From: JAVHLK01 sp043806215
GTDB taxonomy: Bacteria > Desulfobacterota > Desulfomonilia > Desulfomonilales > Desulfomonilaceae
Length of the DNA: 64,000 nt
Direction of reading: 5' to 3'
Assembly: GCA_043806215.1 (NCBI GenBank)
Contig: JAZDHD010000324.1
Location: 1 to 64,000 of the forward strand
The position numbers and the translations under genes were made by a program. Positions within the stretch are counted from its first letter, which is position 1; every line of letters begins with the position of its first letter. Below, piece by piece: positions 34,270 through 43,756 of this stretch. The notes below the pieces were generated by a model. It saw only the letters and a program-made list of their open reading frames with translations, did not search any database and had not been told where the DNA came from.

Positions 34270-34451
34270 CCCGCAGTCGACCTGTCGGTCAACGGACCAA
34301 ACTCACCAATTGGGGCCGCACCGCAATCCGTCTCCGGAGGCTTCAGGGCTCTTCTTGTCCGGACGAGCAAGAGTCCTGCGCCTCCGTCCCGAGAGTTTCG
34401 GCCGAGCCCCGCCCCCTGGTCGCCGGGACGCTGCCAATCCCCCCCCATTTC

Positions 34452-37418
34452 TTAGATCCCCAACGGCGCCTGCCACCGCTTCTTGAGTTCCCCAATGTCC
34501 GCGTTCACGACCACCCCGCCGCTTAGTCCCTCGACTCGAAGTTTCTGAGCTTCAATCGCCTCGCCGATACACGCGCAAGGGAACCCGTCCAGCGCCTGCT
34601 CAAAACCGGCACGTGCATCCTGCCTGACGCCGACGAGAAACCGGCACGGTGTCTCGGAGAACAAGGCGACATCGTCGCGGTCAACACCCTCCTGGGGTAG
34701 ATCCGTCAGTCTTACGGCCGCTCCCAAAGCCCCGGAGAATGCGCTCTCCGCCAGCGCGGTTCCCAGGCCTCCGTCGGAAAGGTCATGACACGACCTGACG
34801 AGCCCGTCCAAAATCGCCCTGTGGAGAGCCCGATACATGGCGATTGCGCTCCCGGGATCGACAACCTTGGGCACCTTGTTCCCTATGCGGCCTTTGGAGG
34901 CGAAGTATTCCGAGCCGCCGGTTTCGTCTCTCGTCGTGCCGAGCACGTAGATCAGGTCTCCCGGCCTCTTGAAGTCCGAAGTCACCGCCTTGCGCACGTC
35001 GGGCACGATTCCCACCGCGGAGAAAAGCACTGTGGGAGGAATGGAGATCTTCGTGTCGCCAATCCCGTAGTCGTTCTTCATACTGTCCTTGCCGGAGATG
35101 CAGGGGATCCGATAGGCGGTCGTGATGTCGTACAAGGCCTGGTTGGCACGGACCAGCTGAGCGAGCTTGTATTCCCCGTCCGGCGTCTTTTCCGACTTGA
35201 CGGGATCACACCAGCAGAAGTTGTCCAATCCGGCCATATGGTCGGGGTCCGCGCCCACGGCAACGATGTTGCGAACCGCTTCGTCGATGACCGCGGCCAT
35301 CATCCAATAGGTGTCGATGTCGGAATACCGCGGGGCGATCCCGCATCCCACCGCGATACCCCGCATCCTGTCCAACAAAGGACGCAATACCGCCGCATCC
35401 CCCGGTCCGTCTTCGTCGGCACCGACCAAGGGTTTCACTACGCTCCCGGCCTGCACTTCATGGTCGTACTGACGGATGAGCCGCTCTTTGGAACAGATGT
35501 TCCATCGTCCCATGAGATCCTTCAAAGTCGATGTCAAATCATCCGGGCACGGGAACTCGGGCTCCTCGTGGACCGGCGGCTCCCATCGCGCGGTGAGGTG
35601 CATTGCCGGCAGTCCTTCGTGCAGGAAGTCCAGAGGCAGCAGTACGGCAGGCCGATTCTCCCAGAATACCGCGAAGAGCCCGTCATCGGAGTATTCGCCG
35701 AGGTCTGTCGCCTCGACATCCAGTTGTTGTGCAAGTTCCATGAATTCATTCAACTTCTCGGGCGGAACAGCCACCGTCATCCGTTCCTGGGCCTCTGAAA
35801 CGAGTATCTCCCACGGCTGGAGACCCGTGTACTTGAGAGGTGCCCGATCCAGAAAGAGCTTGGCACCGCCGGCTTCACGGGCCATTTCTCCCACGGAGGA
35901 GGACAGCCCGCCCGCGCCGTTGTCGGTAATGGATGTGTAGAGCCCCCGGTCACGCGCCATGAGCAGGAAATCGGTCATGCGCTTTTGGGTAATGGGATCC
36001 CCGATCTGAACCGCACTGACCGGTGACCCCTCGTGCAACTCTTCCGAAGAAAAGGTCGCACCGTGGATGCCGTCCTTGCCGATCCGTCCGCCGGTCATGA
36101 CGATACGGTCTCCGGGGCGGGCGCGCTTTTCATGCGATGGTTTGCCGTTTATCACCGCGGGCATGATCCCGCCGGTTCCGCAATAGACCAGCGGTTTGCC
36201 GAGGTATCGATCGTCAAAGACCACGGCTCCGTTCACCGTGGGAATACCGCTCTTGTTGCCGCCATGCTCCACTCCTTCCCGCACGCCCTCGAATACCCGG
36301 CGTGGATGGAGCAGCCTTGGAGGAATCTCCCCGTCGTAGTCCGGCGGAGCGAAGCAGAACACGTCGGTGTTGAAGATCAGCCTGGACCCCATCCCGGTTC
36401 CGAACGGATCCCGGTTGACCCCCACGATGCCCGTCAACGCACCGCCGTACGGGTCCAACGCCGACGGAGAGTTGTGGGTCTCCACCTTGAACACCAGATT
36501 CCATTCGTCGTCGAAGCGGATGACACCGGCATTGTCCTTGAACACGGAAAGACAGAAGTCACGCTCGCCCAGTTCCGACCGTATCCGCTGAGTCGATCCT
36601 TGGACGTACGTCCTGAAGAGGCTGTCGATCTCTCTGGTCCCCCCGGGTCCGTGATAGAGAATCCGGGCATTGAATATCTTGTGCTTGCAGTGTTCCGACC
36701 AGGTTTGGGCCAGCACTTCCAACTCACAGTCGGTGATCCGCTCCCCAAGGCCGTGTGCACGGCGCAGATCGCGGACGTCCCCGCGCTTGAAGTAATCGCG
36801 CAGGGTTTGCATTTCCCCGAGGCTCAGTGCAAGCACCCCTTCCCTGCTGATACGCACGAGTTCGTCATCGCCGACGTCCAGATCGAGCGAGCGGACAACG
36901 GCTTCTGCGTGCGAGGTCACCCGAGGAACGCCGATATGGGAACGGTCTTCCCCTCGTGCAAAAACTCTCCTCGTCTGGATGAGATCGTTGGCCAGCAGAT
37001 CCCGGGCAATGGCGTCCGCGTCTTCCCTGGAGATATTGCCCGTGATGAAGTAGAGTTTTCTGGTGTACACTCCTTCATCCGGCGTGAATCGGATGCCCAA
37101 TGTCCGCTCAACCGCTTCGCGTGCGGTCCTGCCCACGTTGTCGGTCACTCCCGGGCGAAAGCCCACCTCGATGAGCCAGTTGCAGGGAATATCCAACGGT
37201 TCGTCGATGGCGGCGTCCTGCACCACGGGATCTCTGAAGACTTCTTCGGCAATGAGCGACAGATCGTCTCGGCTCAATGCACGGTCTATGATGAATCCGT
37301 CCGCAACGCGCAGGTCCCGGAGGTTAAACCCAAGATCGGTCGACACCCGCTTCATCATCCGTTGGCCGGCGGGATCTCGGAGCGCCGCTTTCAGGCATAC
37401 TTCTATTCGATGGGGCAT
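34452..37418 (-). CDS. purL: phosphoribosylformylglycinamidine synthase, PurS-PurL fusion
   Basis: A 988-residue purine-synthesis enzyme (FGAR to FGAM, ATP and glutamine-derived ammonia). Residues 1-175 look like PurS-type repeats: MPHRIEVCLKAALRDPAGQR, then the second ferredoxin-like unit. From about 200 the PurL synthetase domain follows, with TWSEHCKHK (about 240), FKVETHNSPSALDP and GGRIGKDGIHGATFSS. No glutaminase domain is present, so a separate PurQ is expected elsewhere. AGAGGAA precedes the start. The C-terminus ends RWQAPLGI. It has no obvious functional link to its neighbours. Confidence 0.92.
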   Translation of the reverse strand: MPHRIEVCLKAALRDPAGQRMMKRVSTDLGFNLRDLRVADGFIIDRALSRDDLSLIAEEVFRDPVVQDAAIDEPLDIPCNWLIEVGFRPGVTDNVGRTAREAVERTLGIRFTPDEGVYTRKLYFITGNISREDADAIARDLLANDLIQTRRVFARGEDRSHIGVPRVTSHAEAVVRSLDLDVGDDELVRISREGVLALSLGEMQTLRDYFKRGDVRDLRRAHGLGERITDCELEVLAQTWSEHCKHKIFNARILYHGPGGTREIDSLFRTYVQGSTQRIRSELGERDFCLSVFKDNAGVIRFDDEWNLVFKVETHNSPSALDPYGGALTGIVGVNRDPFGTGMGSRLIFNTDVFCFAPPDYDGEIPPRLLHPRRVFEGVREGVEHGGNKSGIPTVNGAVVFDDRYLGKPLVYCGTGGIMPAVINGKPSHEKRARPGDRIVMTGGRIGKDGIHGATFSSEELHEGSPVSAVQIGDPITQKRMTDFLLMARDRGLYTSITDNGAGGLSSSVGEMAREAGGAKLFLDRAPLKYTGLQPWEILVSEAQERMTVAVPPEKLNEFMELAQQLDVEATDLGEYSDDGLFAVFWENRPAVLLPLDFLHEGLPAMHLTARWEPPVHEEPEFPCPDDLTSTLKDLMGRWNICSKERLIRQYDHEVQAGSVVKPLVGADEDGPGDAAVLRPLLDRMRGIAVGCGIAPRYSDIDTYWMMAAVIDEAVRNIVAVGADPDHMAGLDNFCWCDPVKSEKTPDGEYKLAQLVRANQALYDITTAYRIPCISGKDSMKNDYGIGDTKISIPPTVLFSAVGIVPDVRKAVTSDFKRPGDLIYVLGTTRDETGGSEYFASKGRIGNKVPKVVDPGSAIAMYRALHRAILDGLVRSCHDLSDGGLGTALAESAFSGALGAAVRLTDLPQEGVDRDDVALFSETPCRFLVGVRQDARAGFEQALDGFPCACIGEAIEAQKLRVEGLSGGVVVNADIGELKKRWQAPLGI

Positions 37419-37636
37419 GGTTCATTCCTCTAACGGTCTCATTCCCGCAAAGACGTGTGCCCCGATTATAGTCCAAGATTTTGGGGGGTCAATCATCCGC
37501 TCAAACAAAACTTGGAATCAGGCTTGACATATGTGGATTTGCGCCCGGACTACTATCGCCTTCTGAAGATTTGCCTCCAGGCGGCGATTCGTCTCGGTGC
37601 ATTTGCGCAGAGGATTGACCACTTGACTGTGGTTGC

Positions 37637-37821
37637 TTAGGGGCTGTCACCCAATAGGCCCATCATCCCTCGGGCCTCTCGGTTCAGCGGTATGGCCGTG
37701 GGGGCCGCCGGCAATCGGGGGACATGATCCGATTTTGCGAGTGGCGCCATGCGACCTCGCAAAACTCGGAATCGTGTCCCCCGATTGCTACTTGCAAGGT
37801 TTGTTTTGGGACAGACACTTA
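37637..37821. repeat. dispersed repeat family II, copy 1 (hairpin element)
   Basis: A 185-bp element with ends TTAGGGGCTGTC and, reverse-complemented, TAAGTGTCTGTC. The core is a long hairpin: left arm 37712-37740 starting CAATCGGGGGACATGATCC, right arm 37757-37787 ending CGTGTCCCCCGATTG, with an arm of about 30 bp, one bulge and two wobble mismatches. A second copy is at 55232-55388. Confidence 0.75.
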
Positions 37822-38496
37822 GATCAAGGCCCAATCGCGTGATGCGAACATCAAACCGCTCAACTCCTTCCCTCAACAGATCGTAGAAACGAATTCCGTC
37901 CGATTCGCCAAAAAAAATCTCCCGGCCGCGGGGTTGATGGCAGCCTGCTTCTTTGCTTACTGGAAGGGATGTGCGGTCTTCGTACGGTACGAACCGGTTG
38001 CCCCGGCAGTTGGGACGGCCACAAACGTTGGTGAATCCATGGCGACGCGGAGCGGATCGTCAGCCCCAGGTCCCTTGATTAAGGCAGGCGAGGGCACTAC
38101 CCGAGCAGTACTCTCCGAGGACTCCTCGAAGGGAGAGTACGCTCTGAGCATGGAAGGTGATGGCCTCGGAACGATAGGTACTAACGTGGCTCGTAGTTCG
38201 GAGTTCCGCAAAACTCCGCTGGGGCAGTCAGGCTCAGGAGTTCGGCAATGCGGAGCAGGCAGCGGCCGGGGCGTGCGTGAGCTGCCCGGCGTCTCCACGG
38301 ACTGGAGAATCCTGTGGCTGATCAGTCCGCGCAGTGAGCACGTACTACGTGCATTCACAATGCCGGCTGTGGTCGTAATACTACCTTCCGTCGTGAGAGA
38401 ACTGACACAATACACTCCTTACGCGGCTGCGTGGGTGATGCATGCTGTGGACAGGTTAAGCTCCATAATAGTCCGGTCCTGTCGTAACCCTGAACA
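37822..38496. other. unexplained region with a strong stem-loop
   Basis: No recognised gene. Open frames on both strands have low-complexity Ser/Thr/Pro/Arg content and no homology I can see. GTACTCTCC (about 38108-38116) pairs with GGGAGAGTAC (about 38131-38140), and further short inverted repeats follow to about 38290. Could be a structured RNA or remnant of an element. Confidence 0.35.
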
Positions 38497-38925
38497 CTAC
38501 TTAATGTAATAGCCGGAAACCTTCCACCTTCCGTCTGAATTCAGCATCGGTACGACGGTTTCAACGGCGGATTTCTTGTTCTCGAATGAACTGTCGAACT
38601 GTATCAAAAGGTATTTTCCATCAGGGCTTCCCGGCATCTGCGTCACAAACTTCTTCTCCTTGAGTTTCCGGGAGAGAACCTTTCCTAGAGGCTTCCGAAG
38701 CCCGGTAAGAGATCGGTCCCACAGGGATTTTTCCACTGCCGTCTTGAACGGCGAGGCCGCGTCCTCCCAGCTTTGATCATACTTTCCAGAATCCACCAGA
38801 GCCAACCAAGTCTCGGCCGCCTTCAATGCCCCGCTTTCATCATCCTCCGCAGCTCCGCCAAGCCCACACAGCGCCAACACAAGCGCGGCGACGGCAACAA
38901 ATGCCGCCCAATTCTTGATTCTCAT
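38497..38925 (-). CDS. exported DUF4019-type protein
   Basis: A 142-residue protein with signal peptide (residues 1-26, LALCGLGGAA). The mature part ALKAAETWLALVDSGKYDQSWEDAASPFK and final SDGRWKVSGYYIK match the DUF4019 family, a small cystatin/NTF2-like fold of unknown function. AAGGGA precedes the ATG. It lies 61 bp downstream of the PocR/PAS kinase gene on the same strand, with its own probable ribosome binding site. The partner relation is not known. Confidence 0.78.
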   Translation of the reverse strand: MRIKNWAAFVAVAALVLALCGLGGAAEDDESGALKAAETWLALVDSGKYDQSWEDAASPFKTAVEKSLWDRSLTGLRKPLGKVLSRKLKEKKFVTQMPGSPDGKYLLIQFDSSFENKKSAVETVVPMLNSDGRWKVSGYYIK

Positions 38926-38986
38926 CTATCGTTGTCCCTTCGGTACGTATCTTTGCTGATAACCGCGGACATGAACTTAGCACATC

Positions 38987-41929
38987 TCATCCGCCGGAAC
39001 CATAGACCGGACTCTCCGGGGGACCGGACTTATCCAGGGTTCTTCGGACGACTTGGAGAAGGTCCTTGACCTCAAACGGCTTATTGACGAACCCTTCGGC
39101 TCCTGAGGCAAGTGCATCCTTCATCGGACCGTTGGCCGAGTACCCGCTCGCTATTACCACTTTGACTCTCGGATTGATCTTGAGAAGTTCCTCGAGGCAA
39201 TGCTTACCTCCCATTTGCGGCATCATCAGGTCCAAAAGAACAAGGGCTATCCTGTCTTGGTTGGAACGATAGACTTCGAGAGCCTCTATTCCGTTGGTTG
39301 CCGTCAAGACCGTGTATCCCGCCTTTCGGAGCAACTGTTCCCCGAACTTTCGAATGGATTTCTCGTCATCCACAAGCAGGATGGTTTCAGTTCCAAAACC
39401 TGGCAAATGCCGGGTTGCGGCAACATCGTGTTCAATCTTGCCGACAACGGCAGGGAGATAGATCTTGAACGTGGTTCCCGCTCCGGGTTCGCTGTAACAG
39501 ATGATGTGACCTTTGTGGCTCTTGACAATACCGAACACCATTGCGAGTCCGAGGCCGGTTCCTTCACCAGGCACCTTGGTCGTGAAGAACGGCTCAAAAA
39601 TATGCCCCATCACTTCCCTGTCCATCCCGTGGCCGGTGTCCGAGAGCGTAAGCAGGACATATTCCCCCGGTTCCACATCCAAATGGGTTCGTGAATAATC
39701 CTCATCAAGCGTTACGTTTGAAGTCTCAATGGTCAGTCGCCCACCGTCGGGCATGGCATCCCGGGCATTGACCGCAAGGTTCAGAAGTACCTGTTCCAAC
39801 TGCCCCGGATCTGCATTGACGGTCATCAGGTGATCGGCCAAGAGGATTTCAATTCGGATCATCTTGGGAATCGTCCGCTCAAGCATCTTTTGGACGCGTG
39901 TTATTTCATTGTTCAGGTTTACGGGGCGGGTGTCGGGCTCCAGCCTTCGGCTGAAGGCAAGAATCCTTTTGGCCAATTCACCGCCGTCCCTACCGGCCTG
40001 CCGTATGGCATGAAGTCCCTCGTAGTCCGGGTCTGTCGGTTTCTTGTCGAAGAGCAGCATATCCGAATAGCCAAGTATGACCTGAAGAAGGTTGTTGAAG
40101 TCATGGGCGATGCCGCCGGCAAGCGTGCCTATGGATTCCATCTTCTGGGCCTGAAGCAGTTGCCTCTGAAGTGCTTTCCGTAAGGTCAGATCTCGTAGGA
40201 TACCCCGATACCCAATGATGCTTCCGTCTTTCCCAAGATGTACCGATGAGCTGAGCAGGCAGTGCACCTCCTTGCCGTCCTTCTTCCTCAACTTTACTTC
40301 AAAGTCTTTTACGAACCCTCTCTTTTCCATCTCTTTCAGGAACCTTTGGCGGTCGGCAGGATTAACATACAATTCGCGGATGTCCTTGCCGATCATCTCC
40401 TCTTTCGTATAGCCAAAGAGGCCGCAAAAGGATGCGTTGGCATCCGTTATCTCTCCATCTCTCAAAACAGAGTGCACCCCGTCTATCGATTCTTCAAAGA
40501 GGGTGCGGTATTTTTCCTCACTCTGCCGCAGCAACTCCTCAGTCCGTTTGCGCTCCGTGACATCCACCAGCACGCAGACGTTGCCGGTGATGCGACCATC
40601 GGGGTCATGAAGAGGCGAAGCGTAGATACTGTAATCGATCGGCGTTCCGTCGCGCCTTGCCCGTCTGACTTCCACGCCGTCGAGGGTCTTACCGCTGCGT
40701 ATCCGTTCGCGAAAGCCTCTGAACTCCTCAAGACTATCCGCAGGCACGCTCGGGAGCAGGCGGCCCATGACCTCCTCGGCGCTCCACCCGAGCATCTTTT
40801 CAGCCGCCGGATTCCAAACCAATTGCACGTTTCCGTCCAGGTCCAAACCAGCGATGGCCGTCGGCGCCGCCTCGATGATGGCCCGGAGCAGGTCGTTCGT
40901 TTTCTGCAATTCCATCTCGGCCTGTTTGCGCTCGGTGATGTCCTCCGATATTCCAAGGAGGTATGCCGGCTTGTCGTTCTTGTCCAGGATCGGTATCTTC
41001 TTGGTGTGAAGTGTCCGTGTGCCTGTTTTCGTATCTATGGGCTCCTCGGGTATGTCATAGACTTGTCCGTTCTCCAGAACCTCCATATCCTTTTTCGTGA
41101 AGAAGTCCGCCTGCTCCTCGGGGAAGAAATCGTAATCGCTCTTGCCGATAAGGTCGTCCCTCGAAAACCCCAAGAGTCGCTCCCCGGCCCTGTTGAATCG
41201 GACAAACTTCAATTCCTTGGCATCCTTGATGAAAATCATGTCCGGAATGTTCTCGACGATTGACGACAAGAACTCTTCCCTTTCTCTCAGTGCCTGCTCC
41301 GCCTTCTTGCGATCCTCCAGCGCGTTGGCCAGCTTGATGTTGCTATAGCTGAGATTGCCGATTATTCCCGCAAGAGCGGCGTAGAACGACATCGCTGCAT
41401 CGACTTTCCCGCGGCTCCATCGGGGAACCCTGTCGAGCGCAGCGAGATACTCCTCCTCATTGAATCCATACCTGTGGGCTTGCCGACGGAATGCTTCGTA
41501 GTCGGGCATTTCGTCATCGAACAAGAATTGCCCCAGGAAGATATTGCCGACATGTCTGTCGCCCAACATGATGGGCGTGGCCATATCCCACATGTTGTGC
41601 CTGCACCGATACAGCTTGAACGTCCCCACCGGAACGTTACGACTGAGTTCGAGATCGCTTTCGATGCACAAGCGGCGGGATTCCGGATTGGCCCGATGGA
41701 ATTTCGTACAGATATCCTGCCAGCCCGTTCCCACCAACACGTTGCCGTGAAGATCAATGACGCCGATGCCGACGTTCGTCAGTCGATAGAATTCATCCAT
41801 AAGCTCCTGGATTTTTTCGCCGTCAATAATGTCGGAGAGTTCCAGTTCCTCCACATCGGTCTCCGGGGAGAGTATGGCATCAAGTTTCCGTCGAACGTTC
41901 TTTTTGCTCTCGCTCAAAGCTTCCTCCAC
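38987..41929 (-). CDS. PocR-PAS hybrid histidine kinase with receiver domain
   Basis: A 980-residue cytosolic hybrid kinase; GTG start. Order: PocR sensory domain (about 33-200, GIGVIDLHGNVLVGTGWQDI, CRHNMWDMATPI with Cys/His residues), PAS 1 (about 215-340), PAS 2 (about 345-465), PAS 3 (about 470-590), HisKA with AGGIAHDFNNLLQVILGY (His near 612), HATPase_c with GHGMDREVMGH and GEGTGLGLAMV, then a C-terminal receiver (TILLVDDEK, phosphoacceptor Asp in LLDLMMPQMGG, Lys in VNKPF). PocR domains bind small hydrocarbon derivatives in known cases. No transmembrane segment is seen, so it senses an internal signal. The response partner is not obvious nearby. Confidence 0.9.
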   Translation of the reverse strand: MEEALSESKKNVRRKLDAILSPETDVEELELSDIIDGEKIQELMDEFYRLTNVGIGVIDLHGNVLVGTGWQDICTKFHRANPESRRLCIESDLELSRNVPVGTFKLYRCRHNMWDMATPIMLGDRHVGNIFLGQFLFDDEMPDYEAFRRQAHRYGFNEEEYLAALDRVPRWSRGKVDAAMSFYAALAGIIGNLSYSNIKLANALEDRKKAEQALREREEFLSSIVENIPDMIFIKDAKELKFVRFNRAGERLLGFSRDDLIGKSDYDFFPEEQADFFTKKDMEVLENGQVYDIPEEPIDTKTGTRTLHTKKIPILDKNDKPAYLLGISEDITERKQAEMELQKTNDLLRAIIEAAPTAIAGLDLDGNVQLVWNPAAEKMLGWSAEEVMGRLLPSVPADSLEEFRGFRERIRSGKTLDGVEVRRARRDGTPIDYSIYASPLHDPDGRITGNVCVLVDVTERKRTEELLRQSEEKYRTLFEESIDGVHSVLRDGEITDANASFCGLFGYTKEEMIGKDIRELYVNPADRQRFLKEMEKRGFVKDFEVKLRKKDGKEVHCLLSSSVHLGKDGSIIGYRGILRDLTLRKALQRQLLQAQKMESIGTLAGGIAHDFNNLLQVILGYSDMLLFDKKPTDPDYEGLHAIRQAGRDGGELAKRILAFSRRLEPDTRPVNLNNEITRVQKMLERTIPKMIRIEILLADHLMTVNADPGQLEQVLLNLAVNARDAMPDGGRLTIETSNVTLDEDYSRTHLDVEPGEYVLLTLSDTGHGMDREVMGHIFEPFFTTKVPGEGTGLGLAMVFGIVKSHKGHIICYSEPGAGTTFKIYLPAVVGKIEHDVAATRHLPGFGTETILLVDDEKSIRKFGEQLLRKAGYTVLTATNGIEALEVYRSNQDRIALVLLDLMMPQMGGKHCLEELLKINPRVKVVIASGYSANGPMKDALASGAEGFVNKPFEVKDLLQVVRRTLDKSGPPESPVYGSGG

Positions 41930-41932
41930 CCG

Positions 41933-42148
41933 TCAGATCTCGGTGCGGGCCCGCAGGACGTTGATGTCACGGGACAAACCGCCTACCGGTTCCCCCAAGA
42001 GCCGCATTTTGTCCGGAGGGAAGGCATCGGGCCCAGCGGAACAGCCACATGACTCCTTCGTCCATCTCAACGCCGGCGGTCCCCGTGTAACACGACAGAC
42101 TTCCAAGAGAAAAGATTGTCCTCTCCGGACACGCATCTCTCTTTTCAT
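41933..42148 (-). CDS. possible small protein upstream of the PocR kinase
   Basis: An open frame ending 3 bp before the kinase GTG start. It contains TKESCGCSAGPDAFPPDKMR and ends LSRDINVLRARTEI, a short helix. Start ATG 42148 (ATG 42196 also possible); the ribosome binding sites are poor. No family recognised. It may be a real leader gene or chance. Confidence 0.3.
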   Translation of the reverse strand: MKREMRVRRGQSFLLEVCRVTRGPPALRWTKESCGCSAGPDAFPPDKMRLLGEPVGGLSRDINVLRARTEI

Positions 42149-42318
42149 GGTAACCGAGCCTATGGGGTGAGTCAAATCTGTTCCAAGATGCACCACCGAA
42201 AATCGCAGGAGCGGTTTGGTGGGTCGCAGACCACCCGAATCTTCAACCGGTGCGGGAAGCCCCTCCGAAAAAAGTGAAAAACCTCCTTGTTTGATGGACT
42301 GGTAGGATATAGTCTCGT

Positions 42319-42331
42319 GGGGAAGTTCCCC
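42319..42331. promoter_or_regulatory. palindrome upstream of the nucleotidyltransferase pair
   Basis: GGGGAAGTTCCCC lies about 45 bp upstream of the GTG start at 42376, a suitable place for an operator of the two-gene module. Confidence 0.35.
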
Positions 42332-42375
42332 TTTACGCCTGAAGTTGAGCCGTAAAGCGAAAGAGGAGGAAGGCG

Positions 42376-42786
42376 GTGCTTGATCTCAGCAGCATGGAAA
42401 AAGCCGTCAATGCCTTGGACGTCGCACTCGACATTTACGACCGAAATCCCTTGCCGGCAGATGCCCCCGAAAAGGTGGTATTACGGGACGGCGTCATACA
42501 ACGATTCGAGTTTACCTACGAGTTGTCGTGGAAAATGCTCAAGAGGTACTTGGAGGAGTACGGCTTGGAGAGGCCGGACAGGTTGAGCAACCGGGATCTT
42601 TTCCGTGTAGGATATGAGCAGGAACTGCTCGACGACCCGGAAGAATGGTTCCTCTATTTGAGGATGCGGAACCTGACGAGCCGTGCGTATGATGAGGCCA
42701 AAGCGACCCAAGTATTCCAAGCCGCGCGAAGGTTTCTTGCCGATGTGAAGGTCTTTTTTGAACGTTTGAAAGCTAAGAACGTATGA
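42376..42786 (+). CDS. nucleotidyltransferase substrate-binding protein, HI0074 family
   Basis: A 136-residue four-helix protein, GTG start behind GAGGAGGAAGG. IQRFEFTYELSWKMLKRYLE (about 41-60), a RDLFRVGYE segment and RMRNLTSRAYDEAKA are signatures of the HI0074 family. These proteins pair with a minimal nucleotidyltransferase, here the next gene, which overlaps it by ATGA. Related HEPN/MNT pairs act as toxin-antitoxin modules in which the nucleotidyltransferase modifies the helical partner. The HI0074 branch lacks the HEPN RxxxxH RNase motif here (RMRNLTSRAY instead of R.{4}H). Confidence 0.85.
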   Translation: MLDLSSMEKAVNALDVALDIYDRNPLPADAPEKVVLRDGVIQRFEFTYELSWKMLKRYLEEYGLERPDRLSNRDLFRVGYEQELLDDPEEWFLYLRMRNLTSRAYDEAKATQVFQAARRFLADVKVFFERLKAKNV

Positions 42787-43076
42787 TCGATATCCGACCC
42801 GACCATCTTGAAATCGTAAAGGCCATCCTCAGAAAACATGTGCCTGACGCCGAAGTGCGCGTGTTCGGCTCGCGGGTGACGTCCACGGCCAAGGATCATT
42901 CCGACCTGGACCTGGCAATCGTGAACGAGAAGCCCCTGGACTTCCGAACCAAGGCGCTTCTGGAAGAAGCATTCGAAGAATCGGACCTGCCGTTTCGGGT
43001 CGATGTGGTGGATTGGGCTGCCGTGGGCGAAGAGTTTCGGCGCATTATCGCTGGGCGATACGAATGCCTGCAATAG
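42783..43076 (+). CDS. MNT-type nucleotidyltransferase domain protein (HI0073-like)
   Basis: A 97-residue minimal nucleotidyltransferase. The catalytic motif is FGSRVTSTAKDHSDLDLAIV (about 27-46) with the GSR and DLDL acid pair, and the third Asp in FRVDVVDW. ATGA overlap with the HI0074-family gene shows coupled translation. The pair is a possible toxin-antitoxin or regulatory module; neither toxicity nor target can be read from sequence. Confidence 0.87.
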   Translation: MIDIRPDHLEIVKAILRKHVPDAEVRVFGSRVTSTAKDHSDLDLAIVNEKPLDFRTKALLEEAFEESDLPFRVDVVDWAAVGEEFRRIIAGRYECLQ

Positions 43077-43225
43077 CATTAGGAGCGGCTTTCACACCCA
43101 GATCCTCGTGCAGTTCGGCCGGGCTCAACGCCTGCCGTCCCTGCCCAAGATGCAGGGGGGGCGTCCATCGCCCCCGACCGATGACAAGACGCAGCTGCTG
43201 AATGTGTATTAAAGGAGAGACGATA

Positions 43226-43747
43226 GTGAAGAAGGCATTGTTGATGGTGTTCACCGGCGACGGCAAGGGCAAGACTACCTCGGCCTTGGGGCTGGCCCTC
43301 CGTGCCGCAGGTCACGGGATGAAGGTTTGCTTCATTCAGTTCATAAAGGGCTCGTGGAAGTACGGAGAGATGGAGGCGGTGAAGAGATTCGAGGATTTGA
43401 TCGACTTCCATGTGATGGGCCGCGGGTTCACGTGGCGGTCGGAGGACCTGGAAAAAGACTCCGAAGCGGCACGCCAAGCATGGGAATTTGCGAAGGAAGC
43501 CATGAATTCCAAACGATATCGACTCGTTGTTCTCGACGAGTTCACCTATCCGCTGATCTACGGGATGATCGATCTTCCACCTGTCCTGGAGGCCTTGGCC
43601 GGCAGGCCGGCCGACCTGCATGTGGTGATTACCGGCCGTGATGCGCCGGAAACCCTGATTGCCGCTGCAGACCTGGTGACGGAAATGCGGGCGGTCAAGC
43701 ATCCCCTGGAAGCCGGAATCAAGGCCCAGAAAGGGATCGAGTTCTGA
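43226..43747 (+). CDS. cob(I)alamin adenosyltransferase, CobA/BtuR type
   Basis: A 173-residue enzyme that transfers the adenosyl group of ATP to cob(I)alamin. Start GTG 43226 with AAAGGAG eight bases upstream; the ATG 24 bp earlier lies before that site. P-loop TGDGKGKTTSALG (10-22), the FIQFIKGSW segment, VLDEFTYPL with the Walker B acids, and ITGRDAPETLIAAADLVTEM near the end are all diagnostic. It stands alone with no other cobalamin gene and no riboswitch consensus in the 150 bp upstream. Confidence 0.92.
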   Translation: MKKALLMVFTGDGKGKTTSALGLALRAAGHGMKVCFIQFIKGSWKYGEMEAVKRFEDLIDFHVMGRGFTWRSEDLEKDSEAARQAWEFAKEAMNSKRYRLVVLDEFTYPLIYGMIDLPPVLEALAGRPADLHVVITGRDAPETLIAAADLVTEMRAVKHPLEAGIKAQKGIEF

Positions 43748-43756
43748 TGACAATAC

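Noticed and set aside
36033..37433. 466-residue plus-strand frame opposite purL
   Set aside because: It lies wholly antisense to purL, which has clear conserved motifs.
37934..38509. 191-residue plus-strand and 152-residue minus-strand frames
   Set aside because: Both are low-complexity, overlap each other, have no ribosome binding site and no recognisable domain.
42783..43076. HepT/MntA toxin-antitoxin in the strict sense
   Set aside because: The partner belongs to the HI0074 branch and lacks the HEPN RxxxxH motif, so the specific name is not justified.
43079..43225. cobalamin riboswitch before the adenosyltransferase gene
   Set aside because: The conserved B12-box and pairing elements are not present.
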